NCBI RefSeq assembly: GCF_013280595.1
Contig: NZ_JAAATY010000001.1
Location: 1-64,000 of the forward strand
DNA from: Kibdelosporangium persicum
GTDB lineage: Bacteria > Actinomycetota > Actinomycetes > Mycobacteriales > Pseudonocardiaceae
Direction: 5' to 3'
Length of the DNA stretch: 64,000 nt
In this document: positions 49,727-58,381 of the stretch, one piece after another
How the letters are laid out: every line of letters starts with the position of its first letter
Position numbering within the stretch: the stretch's first letter is position 1
Made by a program: the position numbers and the translations under genes
The notes under the pieces: model-generated
The model's input: only the letters and a program-made list of their open reading frames with translations
Told to the model about the DNA's origin: nothing
The model's database searches: none

Positions 49727-50862
49727 TCAGTCCAGGCGTGGCGCGGTTCCTCGCGGGAGCCACCCAGCAGACCCCGTTCCTCGTGATCGACCTCGACGTG
49801 GTGGAGCAGCGGTACCGGGAGATCCGGGCCGCTATGCCGTACGCCAAGCCGTACTTCGCGGTCAAGGCGACGCCGGAGCCCGCGGTCATCCGCAGGCTGG
49901 TGGAGCTCGGCGCGTGTTTCGACGTCGCCAGTCCCGGCGAGATCGACCTGTGCCTCGAGCAGGGCGCCGCCCCGGAGTGCCTGTCGTACGGCAACACCAT
50001 CAAGAAGGAAGCCGACATCGAGTACGCCTACAAGCTCGGTGTGCCGATGTTCGCCTTCGACAGCCTGCGTGAGGTCGAGAAGCTCGCCCAGGCGGCGCCG
50101 GGCGCCTCGGTGTTCTGCCGGTTGCTGGCCGGCAGCGCGGACGCGCGGTGGCCGCTGAGCGACAAGTTCGGCTGCTCCACGGACTTCGCCGTCGACCTGT
50201 TGCAGAAGGCGGCGAAGTGGGACCTGCGGCCGTACGGCGTGTCGTTCCACGTCGGCTCCCAGCAGACCAATCCGGACCGCTGGGACGCCAGCATCGCCGC
50301 CGCGGCCAAGGTTTTCGGAGAGCTGCGGGAGATCGGCGTCGAACTCGAGATGGTCAACATCGGCGGAGGCTATCCGGCCCGGTACGTCGACGACGTGCCG
50401 CCGATCGCCGAGTACGGCGACAAGATCAGCGCCGCGCTGGACCGGTGGTTCGGCGCCGACCGCCCGGTCATCGTCTCGGAACCCGGGCGGAGCCTGACCG
50501 CCGACGCCGGCGTGCTGCGCGCCCAGGTCGTGTCCGTCCGGCGGCCGTTCGAAGGCGGGGACCGCTGGATCTACGTCGACGCGGGCAAGTTCGGCGGCCT
50601 CGCGGAGACCGAGGGCGAGTCGATCATCTACCGGGTGCTGACCAGCCAGACCGGGCCGACCAAACCGGTCGTGCTCGCCGGGCCGACGTGCGACAGCCTC
50701 GACATCCTGTACCGCCGCACCAAACACGAGCTGCCGCTGGCGCTCGACGTAGGGGACACAGTGGACTTCCTGTCCGCGGGCGCGTACACGACCAGCTATT
50801 CGTCGGTGGGGTTCAACGGTTTCCCGCCGCTGCCCACCTACTGCATCGGAGACAAGCGATGA
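49723..50862 (+). CDS. Fold-type III PLP decarboxylase (ornithine/lysine decarboxylase-like)
   Basis: A 379-residue alanine-racemase-fold decarboxylase. PLP-lysine motif: KPYFAVKATPEP (Lys48). HVGSQQTNPDRWD and VNIGGGYPARY are the glycine-rich phosphate-binding segments. The C-terminal GPTCDSLDILYRR supplies the active-site Cys/Asp from the second subunit, as in ornithine decarboxylase. Here it likely makes putrescine for the homospermidine synthase that follows with a 4-nt overlap. Lysine or diaminopimelate cannot be excluded from sequence alone. Confidence 0.86.
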   Translation: MISPGVARFLAGATQQTPFLVIDLDVVEQRYREIRAAMPYAKPYFAVKATPEPAVIRRLVELGACFDVASPGEIDLCLEQGAAPECLSYGNTIKKEADIEYAYKLGVPMFAFDSLREVEKLAQAAPGASVFCRLLAGSADARWPLSDKFGCSTDFAVDLLQKAAKWDLRPYGVSFHVGSQQTNPDRWDASIAAAAKVFGELREIGVELEMVNIGGGYPARYVDDVPPIAEYGDKISAALDRWFGADRPVIVSEPGRSLTADAGVLRAQVVSVRRPFEGGDRWIYVDAGKFGGLAETEGESIIYRVLTSQTGPTKPVVLAGPTCDSLDILYRRTKHELPLALDVGDTVDFLSAGAYTTSYSSVGFNGFPPLPTYCIGDKR

Positions 50863-52325
50863 CGCACCACCAGAAGATCCGCTTCGACGGACGGATCCTG
50901 TTGCTCGGCAGCGGATCGGTGTCCCAGTGCCTGCAACCGTTGCTGTTGCGGCATTTGGACATGCCGTTCCGGCGGCTGACCGTCATGGACTTCGAGGACA
51001 AGCGCGACCGGATCCGCGACACCCTCGACGCGGGCGCGCGGTACGTCCAGCACCGGATCACACCGGCCAATCTGGACACCACGCTGAGCGAGTACCTCGG
51101 GCCGGGCGACATCCTGATCAACCTGTCGTGGAACATCGGCGCCGAGGACATCATCACGTGGTGCCACTACCACGGTGTCCGGTACGTCGACACGTCAGTC
51201 GAGGAGTGGAACCCGTACGCCGACATGACCAACCGGCACCCGTCCGAGCGCACCCTGTACGCACGGCACCGGGCCATGCGCACGATGGCGGCACGCTGGC
51301 CGGACCGCGGACCGACAGCGATCGTGGAACACGGCGCCAACCCCGGTCTGGTCAGCCACTGGACCAAGGTCGCGCTGGAGGACATCGCCACCGCGATGCT
51401 GAAGTCGCCGGACGACCTGCCCGCTCCGCTGACCGCCGCCCGGCAGACGGCGTTGGAGGAGGCGTTGCACGAAGGCGACTACGCGCGCCTGGCGATGGAG
51501 ACCGGAACCAAGGCCATCCACATCTCCGAGCGGGACACCCAGATCAGCGACCTGCCCAAGGAGGTCGGCGAGTTCGTCAACACCTGGTCGGTGGAAGGGT
51601 TCTACGAGGAAGGCGTCGCGCCCGCCGAACTGGGCTGGGGCACGCATGAGAAGACCCTGCCGCCGAACGCCGTCGTCGACGAGGAGCCTGGCGGGCAGAT
51701 CTGCCTGGCCCAGCCGGGCATGACCACCTGGGTGAAGTCATGGGTGCCGTCCGGCGGAGAGATTCTCGGACTGCTGATCCGGCACGGCGAGGCTGTGACC
51801 ATCAGTGACCACCTGACGGTGCGCGAGGACGGCGCCGTGAAGTACCGGCCGACCGTGCACTACGCGTACCTGCCGACCGACGCGGCGATCGCGTCCGTGC
51901 ACGAGTGCCGGATGACCGGGTGGAAGCTGCAGGACCAGCAGCGGATCATGAACGACGAGATCGTCAGCGGCATCGACGAGCTCGGTGTGCTGCTGCTCGG
52001 GCATGACCTGAACGGGTGGTGGACCGGGTCGCAGCTGTCGATCGAGGAGACCAGGGAGCTGCTGCCGGGCCAGAACGCCACGACACTGCAGGTCGCGGCG
52101 TCCGTGCTGGGTGCGGTGCACTCGCTGATCCGGCACCCCGAGCAGGGCCTGTGCGTGCCGGACGACCTGGACCACCGGGAGATCCTGTCGGTGGCCAACC
52201 CGTACCTCGGGCCGTGCCCGTCCGTGCGGACCTCGTGGAAACCTTCCGACCCCGGCCTTTTCGACGCCTACCTGGGCGTCAAGCGGCCGGACGACCCTTG
52301 GCAGTTCGCCAACATCCTGGCCTGA
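50859..52325 (+). CDS. hss: Homospermidine synthase
   Basis: A 488-residue NAD-dependent enzyme of the saccharopine-dehydrogenase-like bacterial homospermidine synthase family. N-terminal Rossmann segment: RILLLGSGSVSQCLQPLLLR; family motifs: INLSWNIGAEDIITWCHYHG, VRYVDTSVEEW, VEHGANPGLVSHWTK, and C-terminal IMNDEIVSGIDELGVLLLGH. It joins two putrescines to homospermidine with loss of ammonia. It overlaps the upstream decarboxylase by 4 nt, which supports putrescine as that enzyme's product. Its stop is followed by a nested dyad before the exporter gene. Confidence 0.89.
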   Translation: MTHHQKIRFDGRILLLGSGSVSQCLQPLLLRHLDMPFRRLTVMDFEDKRDRIRDTLDAGARYVQHRITPANLDTTLSEYLGPGDILINLSWNIGAEDIITWCHYHGVRYVDTSVEEWNPYADMTNRHPSERTLYARHRAMRTMAARWPDRGPTAIVEHGANPGLVSHWTKVALEDIATAMLKSPDDLPAPLTAARQTALEEALHEGDYARLAMETGTKAIHISERDTQISDLPKEVGEFVNTWSVEGFYEEGVAPAELGWGTHEKTLPPNAVVDEEPGGQICLAQPGMTTWVKSWVPSGGEILGLLIRHGEAVTISDHLTVREDGAVKYRPTVHYAYLPTDAAIASVHECRMTGWKLQDQQRIMNDEIVSGIDELGVLLLGHDLNGWWTGSQLSIEETRELLPGQNATTLQVAASVLGAVHSLIRHPEQGLCVPDDLDHREILSVANPYLGPCPSVRTSWKPSDPGLFDAYLGVKRPDDPWQFANILA

Positions 52326-52351
52326 CAGCACACAGTGACGGACATGTGACG

Positions 52352-52397
52352 GTTGGCGTCTTAGCGTGCGGGCATGCCTGTAACGCAAGGCGCCAAC
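52352..52397. promoter_or_regulatory. Nested dyad between homospermidine synthase and the DMT exporter
   Basis: Outer arms GTTGGCG (52352-52358) and CGCCAAC (52391-52397) enclose GCGT/ACGC arms and a central GGCATGCC palindrome (52371-52378). It ends 24 nt before the exporter start codon. It could be a terminator, an operator or a structured leader. Confidence 0.5.
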
Positions 52398-52421
52398 TCG
52401 TCGTGACCAGGGGATGGAGAC

Positions 52422-53369
52422 ATGAACAGCATCACCGCTCGGTTCGCTCTCGTCCTGGCCGCCATCGGCTGGGGCAGCGCGACAACAGCGACCAAATACG
52501 CACTGGACGGGTTCGGCCCGTCAACGTTGTTGCTGGTCAAGCTGGCCGCGGCCGCCCTCGTACTGTGGGCGGTACTGGCCGTCAAAGGCGTACCGAAGGT
52601 CAAACGAAAAGGCCGGCTCGCCTGGCTGGGCCTGTTCGAACCGACACTGGCCTACGGCGCACTGACACTCGGCTTGGCGTACACCACCGCGACGAACGGG
52701 TCACTGCTCGGCGCGAGCGAAGCCTGTTTTGTCGTCGCACTGGCCGCGGTGTTCCTCAAGGAGAGGATCGGCGCGCGGTCGCTCGTCGGCCTGCTGCTGG
52801 CCTTCGTCGGCGTGCTGCTGATCGAGGAGGTCTTCTCGGTCTCCCCGGACTTCAACGTCGGTGACATGATCATCCTGGGCGGCAACCTGGCCGCGGCGAT
52901 CTACGTGATCCTGGCGGCGAAGGTCGCGCCGACGGTGGACTCGCTGTCGATGACGTCCTACCAGTTCCTCTGGGGCGTGCTGTTGTCGCTGCCGTTCGCG
53001 GTGTTCCAGTGGTCGACCGGCGCCGAGGCGGTCCCCGTCGACGTGTCGTGGCACTTCTGGGTGGTCGCGGCGATGATCGGCGGAGTCGGGTTCGCCGGCA
53101 GCTTCCTGGTGTACAACTACGTCATCAAGTTCATCCCGGCCGGGCTGGCGGGCGTCACGCTCAACCTGGTCCCGTTGTTCGGCGTGCTCACCGCGATCAT
53201 CTTCCTCGGCGAGCACCTGACGTTCTGGACCATCGCGGGCGGCATCGCGGTGATCGCCGGGATCATGATGTTCCCCGGTGACAAGAAGGAAGTCGTCGAC
53301 GAACCGGAAACGGTCCCCGGGCAAGGCCACCTGGTCCACGGTCCGGTCGTGCCGGACGGCCGCCGCTGA
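52422..53369 (+). CDS. EamA/DMT-family exporter
   Basis: A 315-residue drug/metabolite transporter with two EamA repeats and about ten helices (ARFALVLAAIGWGSATTATK at the start; NLVPLFGVLTAIIFLGEHLT in the second repeat). The C-terminus is short and charged (GDKKEVVDEPETVPGQGHLV). It lies 96 nt after the homospermidine synthase and probably exports its product or relieves polyamine excess. GGGGATGGAG precedes the ATG. A strong terminator follows. Confidence 0.87.
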   Translation: MNSITARFALVLAAIGWGSATTATKYALDGFGPSTLLLVKLAAAALVLWAVLAVKGVPKVKRKGRLAWLGLFEPTLAYGALTLGLAYTTATNGSLLGASEACFVVALAAVFLKERIGARSLVGLLLAFVGVLLIEEVFSVSPDFNVGDMIILGGNLAAAIYVILAAKVAPTVDSLSMTSYQFLWGVLLSLPFAVFQWSTGAEAVPVDVSWHFWVVAAMIGGVGFAGSFLVYNYVIKFIPAGLAGVTLNLVPLFGVLTAIIFLGEHLTFWTIAGGIAVIAGIMMFPGDKKEVVDEPETVPGQGHLVHGPVVPDGRR

Positions 53370-53386
53370 CACGTAAGCTGACGCCG

Positions 53387-53427
53387 GAATCGCCGCACGC
53401 GGGAACAAAGCCCGCGTGCGGCGATTC
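53387..53427. terminator. Terminator of the polyamine operon
   Basis: Perfect 17-bp stem GAATCGCCGCACGCGGG / CCCGCGTGCGGCGATTC with a 7-nt loop, 18 nt after the exporter stop codon. Confidence 0.87.
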
Positions 53428-53440
53428 GCGTGTGAAGAAC

Positions 53441-53488
53441 CCTCGTGAGTGTTTATCAGGGTTAGAACACGGATAAACACGCACGAGG
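53441..53488. repeat. Dispersed 48-nt palindrome, copy 5
   Basis: Left arm CCTCGTGAGTGTTTATC (53441-53457), loop AGGGTTAGAACACG, right arm GATAAACACGCACGAGG (53472-53488, one mismatch). It lies between two other hairpins in a convergent intergenic region. Confidence 0.97.
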
Positions 53489-53519
53489 AGGCCCCTTGTG
53501 CTTGCGCACAAGGGGCCTC
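53488..53519. terminator. Terminator of the FHA operon (minus strand)
   Basis: 14-bp perfect stem starting GAGGCCCCTTGTGC with its complement GCACAAGGGGCCTC and a 4-nt TTGC loop, 35 nt beyond the FHA gene stop. Confidence 0.82.
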
Positions 53520-53553
53520 ATGTGTTGGCGTGCCTGCCGGGAACGCCTTCGCT

Positions 53554-54525
53554 CTATGCCGCGCGGTAGGTGTAGTAACGGAACTCCCGGCGTCCGAAAG
53601 CTCCCGTGGCACCGGGCTTCAGCGCCGTCACGGTACCCGGTGACAACCGGTTCCATGTCCCGTCGGACTGCACGTACGTGCCGTTGGCCGAACCGACGTC
53701 CATGACTCCTACCTGCCAGTCGTTCAGTACGACCCGGGCGTGCAGGCGGGACACGTCCGGATCGGGCAACGCCACCGGACTGGCCAAACCCGAGACCACG
53801 GCCTCGTCCGCATCGGGCGCGCGGCCGACGACGTGGTCTCGTACCAGGGGATACGTCTTTCCGTCGTCGAACACCAGGACTCCGAGCTGGGGCCGTTCGC
53901 CCAGCACGGGCTCGCGGGACACCTGGGCCATCGAGATCCCGCAGGTTCCGCAGTAGGCGATCACCGGATCGTTGAAGTGCGAGTTCCTGCAGTGCACGCC
54001 CAGCACCCGGGAGCCCGTGGAGGGCGGGTCCGACACCACGGAAGGCCGGTACACCAAGGCATCGGCGCGGACCACGCCACCTTTGATCCGTCCCCACGTC
54101 CTGTCCACCTCGCCCGCGGGTGCGGAGCCGATCGTGCCGCGGATCTCCGCCACGTCGCCCACGACTATCCGATCCGTGAACGTCACCGCGTCCCGGCCGT
54201 CCAGCGTGGTGTTCTGTCCGTCCACTGTGAACGTCAGCGCGGCGTCGCCGTGCACGATCGCGGCCACGCCGCCGTCGCCCGACGGGCCGACGACGCATAA
54301 GGCCGGGAAGTCGTTGCCGGTACCCGCCATGCTGAGCACGGCGGCCAGCCTGCGGCTCAACTGCCTGCCGCCGTCGGGCGACTCGGCCACCTCGGCCACC
54401 GCGCTGATCAGGTTGCGGATCCGGGACTCCTGGCCCGGCGTCGCCTCACAGAGCATCATCATGTCACCGAACCGGGCAAGGACACCTTGCCCGGGCAGGT
54501 GACGAACACTGTGTCTGGTCGTCAC
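53554..54525 (-). CDS. FHA-domain protein with zinc-ribbon-like segment
   Basis: A 323-residue cytosolic protein. The C-terminal ~100 residues form an FHA domain: DHVVGRAPDADEAV, DPDVSRLHARVVLNDWQVGV and GSANGTYVQ, the phosphothreonine-binding residues. Before it, CRNSHFNDPVIAYCGTCGIS (~185-205) has a Cys/His arrangement like a zinc ribbon. The N-terminal half (TPGQESRIRNLISAVAEVAE, VVGPSGDGGVAAIVHGDAAL) is not a domain I recognise. GTG 54525 overlaps the upstream membrane-protein stop (GTGA) and has GGGAGG before it. It probably reads Ser/Thr kinase signals for the operon's FAD protein. Confidence 0.84.
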   Translation of the reverse strand: MTTRHSVRHLPGQGVLARFGDMMMLCEATPGQESRIRNLISAVAEVAESPDGGRQLSRRLAAVLSMAGTGNDFPALCVVGPSGDGGVAAIVHGDAALTFTVDGQNTTLDGRDAVTFTDRIVVGDVAEIRGTIGSAPAGEVDRTWGRIKGGVVRADALVYRPSVVSDPPSTGSRVLGVHCRNSHFNDPVIAYCGTCGISMAQVSREPVLGERPQLGVLVFDDGKTYPLVRDHVVGRAPDADEAVVSGLASPVALPDPDVSRLHARVVLNDWQVGVMDVGSANGTYVQSDGTWNRLSPGTVTALKPGATGAFGRREFRYYTYRAA

Positions 54526-54959
54526 AACAGCCTCCCGCCACGGAAACGCCAATGGATGAACGGCACCCGCATCGGCCCGTTGGCCACCAGCCAGACCGCG
54601 AGCCAGACGAGTACGAAGTGGATGGTGAACGCCTCGGTCGGCACCGGGCCCGGCAGGCCGGGCACCAGGTCCCGCGTCGCGAGCAGCCACACCACTATGC
54701 CTTCGGGTACCAGGGTGAGCAGGCCGAACAACGTCGGCCAGTCCTTCTCCCAGCGCCACTGCATGAGGAAGTGGTAGATCAACTCCCAGCCGATCCCGAG
54801 CACGGCGACCGCCGCCAGCACGACGAACGTGGCCTGGTAGCGGTCGCCGAGCGGTCCGTCGACCGGCAGGATCGGGGTGAGCGCCGCGGTCACCAGCCCG
54901 CCGATCACCGCGAGCAGGAACAGTCTCGTCTGGATCCGGCCGGCAAGGGTTGGCACCAT
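54522..54959 (-). CDS. Four-helix membrane protein in the FAD/FHA operon
   Basis: A 145-residue integral membrane protein with four hydrophobic segments: LFLLAVIGGLVTAALTPILP, ATFVVLAAVAVLGIGWELIY, LFGLLTLVPEGIVVWLLATR and IHFVLVWLAVWLVANGPMRV. WELIYHFLMQWRWEKDWPTL between helices two and three is aromatic-rich. No named family. It is translationally coupled to the FHA gene (4-nt overlap) and 16 nt downstream of the FAD-protein gene. Confidence 0.7.
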   Translation of the reverse strand: MVPTLAGRIQTRLFLLAVIGGLVTAALTPILPVDGPLGDRYQATFVVLAAVAVLGIGWELIYHFLMQWRWEKDWPTLFGLLTLVPEGIVVWLLATRDLVPGLPGPVPTEAFTIHFVLVWLAVWLVANGPMRVPFIHWRFRGGRLL

Positions 54960-54975
54960 GGGATTTCCCCTCTCT

Positions 54976-56511
54976 CTATACGGGACGGCCGTTGGCCCAC
55001 TTGAACCACTGGGCGATCGAACGCCCCGCGCCCATCCGGCGGCAGTAACCGCGCCGCGCCACGTCGTCCATCACTTCCTGGGCGGAGATCTGCAGGCCGA
55101 GGAACGTGTCGACGCCGGGGAAGTAGCCGCCGAACGAGGCCGCCCCGGTGGCGTAGACCCGGCCGATGCCGCTGCCGGCACCGCGGACCTCGAAGCTGCG
55201 CTCGACATCCAGCCTGCCCAACGGGTTCTGGGTGGCTCCGCTGTGCTGCAACAGGTCTTTCAGGACCTCGTGCCGTGACACGTCGCCGTCAAGGCCGGTG
55301 CAGTCGATCACGTAGTCGACGCGCAGGTCGTTCACCCCGCCGGCGTGCTGGATGCGTGCCACCATCTGGTCACCGTCCAGGCGCATGTCCTGAATGGTCC
55401 CGCCGACGGTGTGGTACCAGCCGCCTTTCCTCGCCTTGGCGAGGTTTCGCTGCCAGTGCCTGCGCCATGCCGTTGTCGTGCCGCCGATCTCGTCGTACAC
55501 CTCGGCGCGCGCCGAACCCTCCAGCCGCCGCATCCGGGCCTTGAGCTGACCGCCCCACGCGGACTTCGGGTAGTTGAAGCCCTGGTAGGCGAAGCCGTTG
55601 CGGCCGGGGCGGCGTGACCACATGTGGGAGCCGTGCCTGCCGTCGTAGTACGTCCGGAACAGTTGCACGATCTGGGTTTGCGACCCGTACTTCAACCGGT
55701 CGGTGATCAGCCGTTCGAGCACGGCGGACGTCACGATTCCGCCGCCGCGCACGAGCACGGTGCCGGGCCTGCGGCGCAGCACCTCGTACACGTGCTCGTG
55801 ATCCTCGTAGCCGTTGACCACGTGGTGGAAGTCGTTGAGCTTGGTGCGGAACGCCTGCATGTCCGGCAGGAAGCGCAGTCCCGCGTACCCGACGGCCAGG
55901 TGCACGTCCCTGGAACGGAAAGCGGTCCGGCCGTCGGCGTTCTCGAGGATGGTGAAGTAGCCGCCGCCCGCACGCCTGCGGACCATCCGGACCTCGCCCT
56001 GCACGAGCATGTCCCAGTAGCCGATCCGGTGCGCCTCGCGTTCGATGCCCTTGAGCACCATGTCCAGCTCGGGCGTGTAGAAGTCCGCGAAGACCGGCTC
56101 GAAAAGCACCTGGAGCAACGGTTTCACCGACTTCCTGGCGACCGCCTCCTGGATGGCGAAGGACGGGAAACCCCAGAGGTTGTCCGGCCGGGACGCCGAG
56201 TCGGAACGGATTCGCTTCTGCCGCGGCAGTTGGGATACCCGCGTCAGGTGTTCGTAGGTCTGCCAGGGATGACTGAGGTTGGACAGCACACGGATGTCCG
56301 ACGCGGGCACGCCGCCCGCGACCCGCAGGTAGTCCACTGTGACAAAGGAGCCCATGCCGCCGCCGACACTGACGAACGGCACGTCGTGCAGTGGAATCCC
56401 GGCGGCGTCGACCATTTCGTCGGTCCACACGTCGAAACGGTCGAGGGGCGGTCGATCAGCGGGGGCTGACCGCGTGTGGATCGAGTCGTCCAGGAGGGTC
56501 ACGTAGCTCAC
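54976..56511 (-). CDS. FAD/NAD(P)-binding oxidoreductase of unknown substrate
   Basis: A 511-residue flavoprotein-like enzyme. The N-terminal dinucleotide motif is degenerate: VPFVSVGGGMGSFVTVDYLR (GGGMGS). LVRGGGIVTSAVLERLI near residue 255 may be a second nucleotide site. VDYVIDCTGLDGDVSRHEVL and VYATGAASFGGYFPGVDTFL match the ATG and C-terminal FAD segments of lysine/ornithine monooxygenase-like and related flavoproteins. First gene of a three-gene operon with a membrane protein and an FHA protein. The combination suggests a phosphorylation-controlled redox or modification step; the substrate is unknown. Confidence 0.75.
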   Translation of the reverse strand: MSYVTLLDDSIHTRSAPADRPPLDRFDVWTDEMVDAAGIPLHDVPFVSVGGGMGSFVTVDYLRVAGGVPASDIRVLSNLSHPWQTYEHLTRVSQLPRQKRIRSDSASRPDNLWGFPSFAIQEAVARKSVKPLLQVLFEPVFADFYTPELDMVLKGIEREAHRIGYWDMLVQGEVRMVRRRAGGGYFTILENADGRTAFRSRDVHLAVGYAGLRFLPDMQAFRTKLNDFHHVVNGYEDHEHVYEVLRRRPGTVLVRGGGIVTSAVLERLITDRLKYGSQTQIVQLFRTYYDGRHGSHMWSRRPGRNGFAYQGFNYPKSAWGGQLKARMRRLEGSARAEVYDEIGGTTTAWRRHWQRNLAKARKGGWYHTVGGTIQDMRLDGDQMVARIQHAGGVNDLRVDYVIDCTGLDGDVSRHEVLKDLLQHSGATQNPLGRLDVERSFEVRGAGSGIGRVYATGAASFGGYFPGVDTFLGLQISAQEVMDDVARRGYCRRMGAGRSIAQWFKWANGRPV

Positions 56512-56611
56512 CGTCCTCGATGTCTGCGCCAGGGCAGGCCATGTGGCGGCCTGGCGCCGGTCGTGGTCAGCGGCAAGCGTCCGTGAAGGGGCGTCGCACA
56601 GCCGTGACGTG

Positions 56612-56866
56612 TCACGAATCCGGTGGGGTGGCCCATTTCCGGTAGATGTCGAGCACGTTCCGTTCGACCTCCGGCGGCAGGTTCTCCGACGGCAGACTGG
56701 ACAACGTCCGCAGCGTCACCCGCAGTTCGCCGAGGTGCGCCTCACAACCACCGCAGTTGTGCAGGTGCACGCGGACCCGTGCCATCTGGTCCGGGCGCAG
56801 CGCGTCCTCCAGGTAGTCGGAAAGTTGCTCGACCAGCTCCGCGCACGTCATCTCCGTGGCATCCAT
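56612..56866 (-). CDS. Mini zinc-finger anti-sigma-like protein (paralogue 1)
   Basis: An 84-residue soluble protein with a putative zinc-finger of the anti-sigma type: VRVHLHNCGGCEAHLGEL, the His-x3-Cys-x2-Cys pattern. It starts MDATEMTCAELVEQLSDYLE and shares its N-terminus and TLRTLSSLP segment with the proteins encoded at 60040 and 60410. It has no membrane segment, unlike typical anti-sigma factors. AGGAGGG lies 4 nt upstream of ATG 56866. No sigma gene is adjacent on this strand, so the partner may be the ECF sigma encoded at 59370. Confidence 0.82.
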   Translation of the reverse strand: MDATEMTCAELVEQLSDYLEDALRPDQMARVRVHLHNCGGCEAHLGELRVTLRTLSSLPSENLPPEVERNVLDIYRKWATPPDS

Positions 56867-57009
56867 CGTGGCCCTCCTCGGTTGGCGCCCGGTGGCGCCG
56901 TCCATTACAGCTTCTGGCAAGCGTTTTGACCAGCCGCGTCATGGTCGGGTGACGTCGGGGCGGTCAAGATCGGCGTTCATCCGCCGCCCATAGGTCTACG
57001 GGGTCGTTC

Positions 57010-58347
57010 ATGAGTTTCGCATCCGCACCCGCGCCAGTGGCGTCACACCAGTTGCTGATCTTCCTGTTGCAGCTGGTACTTCTGCTCGTACTGGCGTTCG
57101 CGCTGGGTCGCCTGGCCGAACGCGTCAACCTGCCCGCCATCGTCGGCGAACTGTTCGCCGGCGTGCTGCTTGGCCCGTCCCTGCTCGGTTTTGTCGCGCC
57201 CGCGGTGTCGAACTGGCTGCTGCCCGCCGATGCCGAGCAGGCGCGCATGCTCGACGGCGCCAGCCAGATCGGTGTTCTGCTGCTGGTCGGCGTGACCGGC
57301 TGTTACCTCGATCTCGGCCTGATCCGCCGCAAACGAGGCACCGCCGCGAAGATCAGCATCGCCGGTTTGGTGATACCGCTGGGGTTCGGCATCGGACTCG
57401 GGGCGCTGCTGCCCGCGTCGCTGATCCCGGACACCACCACCCGGTGGGTGTTCGCCATGTTCCTCGGCGTGGCCATGTGCGTCACGGCCATCCCGGTGAT
57501 CGCGAAAACACTGTCAGACATGCGTTTCCTGCACCGTGACGTCGGACAGCTGACGCTCGCGGCCGGGTTGATCGACGACGCGGTCGGCTGGTTCCTGCTC
57601 TCGGTGATCTCCGCGATCGCCACGGTCGGCGTGACGATGGGCTACATCTCGTTGTCCATCCTGTACCTGATCGGGTTCGTCGCGTTCGCGTTCCTTGTCG
57701 GACGGCCGTTGGTCGGCAGGCTGATGGCGTTCGCCGAGCGGTTCAGCGGGCCCGGGGCGACCATCGCGCTCACCGTGATCGTGATCATGAGCGGTGCCGC
57801 GATCACCCAGGCCATCGGCCTCGAAGCGATCTTCGGCGCGTTCGTCGCGGGCATCGTGATCGGGTCGGCTCGCACCGCGGGCCAGGCCAAACTCGCGCCA
57901 CTGCACACGGTGGTGCAGTGGGTGCTCGCGCCCCTGTTCCTGGCCAGCGCCGGGCTCCGGATGGATCTCACGGCACTGGCCGACGCGGGCGTGGCCTTGG
58001 CCGCGCTGGCGATTCTCGTCATCGCGATCCTCGGCAAGTTCACCGGCGCCTATCTGGGCGCCCGGATGTCCCGGCTGAGCCACTGGGAAGGGCTCGCGAT
58101 CGGCGCCGGGATGAACGCGCGGGGAATCGTCGAGGTCGTCATCGCGACGGTGGGATTGCGGCTCGGTGTCCTGGACGTCGGGATGTACACGGCCATCGTG
58201 CTCGTCGCCGTGGTGACGTCCTTGATGGGGCCGCCCGTGATGCGCATGGCGATGTCCCGTGTGGTGCAGACCGACGTGGAGGCCCGGCGCAAGGCCCTGC
58301 ACGACCGGTGGACCGAGCCGCCCGGTGAGCAGCCGAAAGCCGCGTGA
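57010..58347 (+). CDS. CPA2-family cation:proton antiporter
   Basis: A 445-residue monovalent-cation:proton antiporter with about 12 helices. Features: LPAIVGELFAGVLLGPSLLG (helix 2), LAAGLIDDAVGWFLLSVISA (the DD-type ion-binding helix) and GLAIGAGMNARGIVEVVIAT. It exchanges Na+ or K+ for protons across the cytoplasmic membrane. No C-terminal RCK domain is present; the tail is short and charged. It may be regulated together with the neighbouring sigma/anti-sigma genes, but nothing in sequence proves this. Confidence 0.9.
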   Translation: MSFASAPAPVASHQLLIFLLQLVLLLVLAFALGRLAERVNLPAIVGELFAGVLLGPSLLGFVAPAVSNWLLPADAEQARMLDGASQIGVLLLVGVTGCYLDLGLIRRKRGTAAKISIAGLVIPLGFGIGLGALLPASLIPDTTTRWVFAMFLGVAMCVTAIPVIAKTLSDMRFLHRDVGQLTLAAGLIDDAVGWFLLSVISAIATVGVTMGYISLSILYLIGFVAFAFLVGRPLVGRLMAFAERFSGPGATIALTVIVIMSGAAITQAIGLEAIFGAFVAGIVIGSARTAGQAKLAPLHTVVQWVLAPLFLASAGLRMDLTALADAGVALAALAILVIAILGKFTGAYLGARMSRLSHWEGLAIGAGMNARGIVEVVIATVGLRLGVLDVGMYTAIVLVAVVTSLMGPPVMRMAMSRVVQTDVEARRKALHDRWTEPPGEQPKAA

Positions 58348-58381
58348 CCGCGGTGGGCCGGAAGTTCCGGAAAAGAATCTT

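Noticed and set aside
52326-52421. Guanidine riboswitch before the DMT exporter
   Set aside because: The region has nested dyads but none of the conserved sequence blocks of the known guanidine riboswitch classes that I could recognise.
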